Source: Acidimicrobiia bacterium
GTDB lineage: Bacteria > Actinomycetota > Acidimicrobiia > Acidimicrobiales > Bin134
DNA: 64,000 nucleotides
Assembly: GCA_022822905.1 (NCBI GenBank)
Contig: JAJDYE010000026.1
Location: forward strand, 37,854 to 101,853
Direction: 5' to 3'
Shown one piece after another: positions 60,765-64,000 of the stretch; within the stretch, counting starts at the first letter, position 1; every line of letters starts with the position of its first letter. Under the pieces are notes generated by a model. The model saw nothing but the letters and a program-made list of their open reading frames with translations. It searched no databases and was not told where the DNA came from. A program made the position numbers and the translations under genes.

Positions 60765-61322
60765 ATGAAGCGCTTCTTCCTCCCCCTAGTGCTGGCCTTG
60801 GCGCTGGCGGCAGCCGGATGCGGCGGGGATGAGACCGAGGAGTCGCTGCTCGACGAGGTGTTCGTGCAGCCCACCGCCGAACCCGACCTCCTGCCCACTG
60901 AGGAGGATCTGCGCGACCGGTTCGAGGGAACCGTCACCGATCCCCACGACCTTCTCGTGGGGACGTGCTTCAACCAGTACACCTACCGGGACCGCAACGA
61001 CTTACTGGCCCAGCTGACCACCGCCATCGGCTGCACCCGACCCCACAATGCCCAGGTGTACGCCATTGTGGCCCACGAAGCCCCGCCCGGCACCCCCTAT
61101 CCCGGAGAGGAAGCGGTCAACAGCTGGGGTCAGGAGCAGTGCTACAACCAGTTCGAGCCCTTCGTCGGACTCGTCTACGAGAAGTCTCAACTCGACATCG
61201 GCATGATCACCCCCAGCCGCACCGACTGGGAGGGTGAGGAGTCCCGTAGGCGCATCTCCTGCTTCGTACACAGCTACAAGGGTCTGCTCATCATCGGAAC
61301 CATGGAGGACATCAGGCTCTGA
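60765..61322 (+). CDS. lipoprotein with septum-formation-type domain
   Basis: From ATG 60765 this 185-residue protein has a signal peptide with lipobox (MKRFFLPLVLALALAAAGCG), so the mature protein is membrane-anchored at Cys19. The soluble part has paired cysteines in VGTCFNQYTYRDRND, AIGCTRPHNAQVYAIVAHEA, QEQCYNQFEPFVGL and RISCFVHSYKG, which matches the septum_form (PF13845-like) domain of actinobacteria. Four cysteines suggest two disulfides. It follows the sortase in the same operon and could be a client or partner at the cell surface. Confidence 0.8.
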   Translation: MKRFFLPLVLALALAAAGCGGDETEESLLDEVFVQPTAEPDLLPTEEDLRDRFEGTVTDPHDLLVGTCFNQYTYRDRNDLLAQLTTAIGCTRPHNAQVYAIVAHEAPPGTPYPGEEAVNSWGQEQCYNQFEPFVGLVYEKSQLDIGMITPSRTDWEGEESRRRISCFVHSYKGLLIIGTMEDIRL

Positions 61323-61355
61323 GGCGCAGCCGCTGAGGCCATCAGCACAGCCAGC

Positions 61356-62528
61356 TCAGGCCATCAGCGCCGCCAATGCCGCCCATGACTGGGGCGCGGC
61401 CCCGCAGCCAGTGCCGTCGTCAGGGTCCCAATACTCGGAGAAGCCGCTCCGCATTGCGCCCCTGACGGTGGCCGAGGCCACTGCCTCCGCAGCTTCTTGC
61501 CGCCCGTGTGTACGCAGGCCCACCCACATCAGATAGCTGAGCTGGGGCCAGGCCGGCCCCCGCCAATACGAGCGGGGGTCGAATCCAGGTTCCCCTCGGT
61601 GGACGCCAGCGGGGCCGCACCACCCGCCGTAGGCCGATGGATCGATCAGGTCGGCAGCCACGGCATCAATCCGGTCGGTCTCCGCGGCAACCAGCATCGC
61701 CAGCAGGCCGTCTAGTGTGCGAGCCCGCCCCGAACCCGACTCCGCCTCCCCGGCGTCCGCCCACGTGCGGAGGGGTTGATCCCATTGATCGGCCAGGCAC
61801 TCCGCCAGCTCATCGGCATACCCGGCTATCTCTGAGCGTCCGGACACCGTGGCCAGCTCCCGGGCGTTGAACACCACCAAGGCGTTGAACCCCGCCGACG
61901 CGGATTCGAATGCCGAGTTGGCCACGGGCGACCCAGCAGGGCTGTGCTCGATTGACGCCACGAGCCGGTTCTTTGCTCGTCGCCAAGAATCCAGGGAGAA
62001 CCCACCGGGGCAGAAGTCGTCCCAGCGAGGACTGTCGTCAGCCCCGCTCTCCCAGGGATGGCACAGCGCCACCAGCCCGTTGGCAAGGCGGCGGCGATCG
62101 ACGAGCAGGAACCGCAGCCCGTGCTCGGCCTTGGCCACCGTCTCCTCGCTCACGTCCACTCCCCGCCGGACCAGTTCGGCAACGGCATGTCCGTACATGG
62201 GGGGCTGGGTGATGCACGAAGCGTCATCTCGACCCCACAGATCGGCCGCCACCCCGGGATGGCGCACATAGTTCATGTGGGGGACGAACCCGTCGGCGCC
62301 CTGCACCGACAGCGCGGTTTGAAGCTCGGTCAGGCCGCGATCGTCGCCCAACTCAGCCCAGCACACTGCGTGGAAGCAGGAATCCCACAGCCACTGCCAG
62401 GGGTACGTTGCAGGATTCGGGACGGCATAGCCCTCGGGAACCCAATGGGCCTCCAAAACGGCTCGAGCCGCCTGCCGCACCGCGGAGCGGTCATGCTCGC
62501 CTGGCCCATCCATGTCTTCCCCCTCCAT
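61356..62528 (-). CDS. GH63/MGH1-like glycoside hydrolase
   Basis: This 390-residue (alpha/alpha)6-barrel-type protein has PATYPWQWLWDSCFHAVCWA, the acid-containing LCHPWESGADDSPRWDDFCP, YWRGPAWPQLSYLMWVGLRT and FSEYWDPDDGTGCGAAPQSW. These match the mannosylglycerate/glucosylglycerate hydrolase and GH63 group, in which an Asp and a Glu catalyse. The compatible-solute substrate is an inference. It is divergent from the glycosyltransferase gene, 61 bp between starts, and ends 33 bp from the convergent lipoprotein gene. Confidence 0.85.
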   Translation of the reverse strand: MEGEDMDGPGEHDRSAVRQAARAVLEAHWVPEGYAVPNPATYPWQWLWDSCFHAVCWAELGDDRGLTELQTALSVQGADGFVPHMNYVRHPGVAADLWGRDDASCITQPPMYGHAVAELVRRGVDVSEETVAKAEHGLRFLLVDRRRLANGLVALCHPWESGADDSPRWDDFCPGGFSLDSWRRAKNRLVASIEHSPAGSPVANSAFESASAGFNALVVFNARELATVSGRSEIAGYADELAECLADQWDQPLRTWADAGEAESGSGRARTLDGLLAMLVAAETDRIDAVAADLIDPSAYGGWCGPAGVHRGEPGFDPRSYWRGPAWPQLSYLMWVGLRTHGRQEAAEAVASATVRGAMRSGFSEYWDPDDGTGCGAAPQSWAALAALMA

Positions 62529-62589
62529 TTCTTCCCAGTCCTGATCTTCAAGGTCTCACATTTCCGGTATATCTGGTTACCTCGTGGGA

Positions 62590-63618
62590 ATGGCACGGGG
62601 CGCGATCGTCTCATTTCGACTGGGATTGAGCGACGGCGTGTCCATCGTTGCCCGCCTCTGGCAAGAGATGCTCACCGACATCGGCTTCGAAATGGTGACG
62701 GTGGCCGCGGAGGGCCCGGTTGACCGGCTGGTACCGGGTTTGGGCATCGGCCAGTTTGACGGTCCTGACCCCGACGAGTTCGCCGCCGCGGTGGCCGACG
62801 TCGACTTGGTGGTGGTGGAGAACCTCTGCACCATCCCGCTGAACCTCCCGGCAGCCCGCACCGTGGCCCGGACGCTGGCCGGTCGCCCCGCCATCCTCCA
62901 CCACCACGACCCTCCCTGGCAGCGAGAGCGGTTTGCCTCGGTGACCGAGTTGCCCGCCCACGACCCCCGGTGGCGCCACGTGGTGATCAATCGGCTCACC
63001 GCCGAGCAGTTCGCCCAGCGAGGTCTCGAGGCAACGGTGATCTACAACGGATTCAACACCCATCGCCCCGAGGGCGACCGAGCCGCGATGAGGAAGAGTC
63101 TGGGAGTGGCCGATGACACCCTGCTGGTGGCCCACCCTGTGCGAGCCATTCCCCGCAAGAACATTCCGGTGGCCATCGCCATCGCCGAAGAGCTGGAAGG
63201 CGTCTATTGGCTGATGGGGCAAGCCGAAGAGGGCTACGACGCCACCTTGGAGCAGCTGCTGGCCAACGCCCGCTGTCCGGTGATCCATCGGCCGGTGGCC
63301 CGTACCCCCGAGATCTATGCCGCCGCTGATCTGGTGGTTTTTCCCTCCACTTGGGAGGGGTTCGGCAATCCCCCTGTGGAGGCGGCCATATGGCGGCGCC
63401 CCTGCGTGGTGGGCAACTACCCGGTGGCCGAGGAATTGGCCGAGTTCGGGTTCCGCTGGTTCTCCCCCAACCGCCTCAACGAAGTGCACGCGTTCTTGGA
63501 CTGCCCCGACACCGACCTGTTGGACCAGAATCAGGCCATCGCCCAACGACACTTCTCCTTGGAGCGGGTCCGAGCCGATCTGGTCGCCCTCTTGGACGAC
63601 GCGGGCTGGCTCCCGTGA
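62590..63618 (+). CDS. GT-B glycosyltransferase (GT4-like)
   Basis: This 342-residue protein has a GT-B layout: MARGAIVSFRLGLSDGVSIV, a GT4-like N-terminal half with VVVENLCTIPLNLPAARTVA, the inter-domain VIYNGFNTHRPEGDR and the donor-binding VVFPSTWEGFGNPPVEAAIW (E-x7-E motif). It could make a glucosyl- or mannosyl-glycerate precursor or a cell-envelope sugar, given the divergent hydrolase. GTG 62584 is another possible start. The next membrane-protein gene overlaps by four bases (GTGA). Confidence 0.88.
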   Translation: MARGAIVSFRLGLSDGVSIVARLWQEMLTDIGFEMVTVAAEGPVDRLVPGLGIGQFDGPDPDEFAAAVADVDLVVVENLCTIPLNLPAARTVARTLAGRPAILHHHDPPWQRERFASVTELPAHDPRWRHVVINRLTAEQFAQRGLEATVIYNGFNTHRPEGDRAAMRKSLGVADDTLLVAHPVRAIPRKNIPVAIAIAEELEGVYWLMGQAEEGYDATLEQLLANARCPVIHRPVARTPEIYAAADLVVFPSTWEGFGNPPVEAAIWRRPCVVGNYPVAEELAEFGFRWFSPNRLNEVHAFLDCPDTDLLDQNQAIAQRHFSLERVRADLVALLDDAGWLP

Positions 63619-63863
63619 GCCAAGACAACCTCGCGGCCCGACGACGACGCATTGCTCAGCTGACCACCGTCGGCCAGCGTCTGGGCTACCTCCTCTACCT
63701 AGCCGCCGCTGCCCTATTCTTCACCGGCTTCGCCACCAGCTTCCGCAGCCCCCTGGTTACCGCCATCATCGTCTGCCTGCTCGTTGGCTCCCTCGTTCTC
63801 GCACCCGCCATCATCTTCTCCTACGCCGTGAGGGCCGCGGATCGGGAAGAGCCCTTGCCCTAA
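63615..63863 (+). CDS. small membrane protein of unknown function
   Basis: This 82-residue protein begins VSQDNLAARRRRIAQLTTVG and has two membrane helices (GYLLYLAAAALFFTGFAT and LVTAIIVCLLVGSLVLAPAI), with a basic N-terminus and acidic C-terminus. No known domain is seen. GTG 63615 overlaps the glycosyltransferase stop, so it is co-translated and may be a partner of it. Confidence 0.75.
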   Translation: MSQDNLAARRRRIAQLTTVGQRLGYLLYLAAAALFFTGFATSFRSPLVTAIIVCLLVGSLVLAPAIIFSYAVRAADREEPLP

Positions 63864-63887
63864 GAGGGCGCGCGGGTAGGTGACCAT

Positions 63888-63948
63888 CCACCGGTCGTCG
63901 GGTTTTCCCGGCTTTGATGTCGGGTGGGAACAACCGACGACTCGGTGG
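63888..63948. other. 14-bp inverted repeat (long hairpin) before a partial gene
   Basis: CCACCGGTCGTCGG (63888-63901) pairs with CCGACGACTCGGTGG (63934-63948) with a single bulged T. The internal 32 bases contain TTCCC and GGGAA, which could extend the structure. Being followed by an open reading frame, it may be a leader hairpin, an element end or a terminator of the preceding operon, but it has no T-run. Confidence 0.45.
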
Positions 63949-63950
63949 AG

Positions 63951-64000
63951 GTGTCTGTCATTATGCGCGCGCTGGATGCGGAGGTGGTTGATGCCGTGTG
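63951..64000 (+). CDS. partial reading frame at window end (unknown)
   Basis: From GTG 63951 or ATG 63963 the frame reads VSVIMRALDAEVVDAV to the edge with no stop. GGTGGAGG lies just upstream, so a start is plausible. Too little is present to name the protein. A mobile-element gene is possible because of the hairpin in front. Confidence 0.35.
   Translation, partial: MSVIMRALDAEVVDAV

Overview
The window is a high-GC actinobacterial chromosome segment, most likely from an uncultivated member of the Acidimicrobiia. Lineage evidence is a dcw cluster with sepF and no ftsA, a proteasome activator (Bpa) ending in GTYL, the SufU type of Fe-S assembly, a DUF222/HNH (REP13E12-type) gene, a class E sortase, and an HhH-GPD protein resembling TIGR03252. 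MurE carries the DNPR motif that predicts meso-diaminopimelate peptidoglycan. No rRNA, tRNA, CRISPR array or complete insertion sequence was seen.

Positions 1-12 kb hold housekeeping genes: a partial unknown gene, dnaE, bpa, a phosphodiesterase, an Rrf2 regulator, then rluA-lspA-dksA-like facing an oppositely oriented ileS. Positions 12-27.8 kb are a nearly complete division and cell-wall (dcw) cluster on the minus strand: mraZ-rsmH-ftsL-ftsI-murE-mraY-murD-ftsW-murG-murC-murB-ftsQ-ftsZ-yggS-sepF. Most junctions overlap by one to four bases. murF is missing, as are divIVA, yggT and yfiH. mraZ has three 10-bp-spaced MraZ boxes, and the 264 bp between mraZ and rsmH can form mutually exclusive RNA stems.

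Positions 28-36.5 kb are a mixed region: a lipoate ligase homologue, HNH and HhH proteins, an orphan restriction-endonuclease-like protein, an orphan antitoxin, an alpha/beta hydrolase lacking its nucleophilic serine, an acyl-CoA dehydrogenase and an MBL-fold hydrolase. Positions 36.5-50.4 kb hold the SUF iron-sulfur assembly genes split into two oppositely oriented blocks, each with its own sufC: sufC-sufS-sufU (plus) and sufB-[Cys4 protein]-sufD-Rieske-sufC (minus). Between them lies an accessory segment with a TetR-controlled Rieske oxygenase/SDR operon, whose oxygenase carries an in-frame amber codon, and a Phd/VapC toxin-antitoxin pair with an operator of three 12-bp repeats and a toxin lacking one active-site acid.

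Positions 50.5-52.7 kb encode a thioredoxin-fold protein and class I fumarase. From 52.7 to 57.6 kb there is a probable defence island: a 1032-residue nuclease-methyltransferase fusion preceded by a decayed fragment of a second fumarase, and facing a two-gene unit of a Ymh (TIGR02391-like) protein and an unknown protein. The window ends with an acyl-CoA ligase, a class E sortase with septum-formation-type lipoprotein, a GH63-like glycosidase divergent from a glycosyltransferase, and a hairpin leading into a partial gene.
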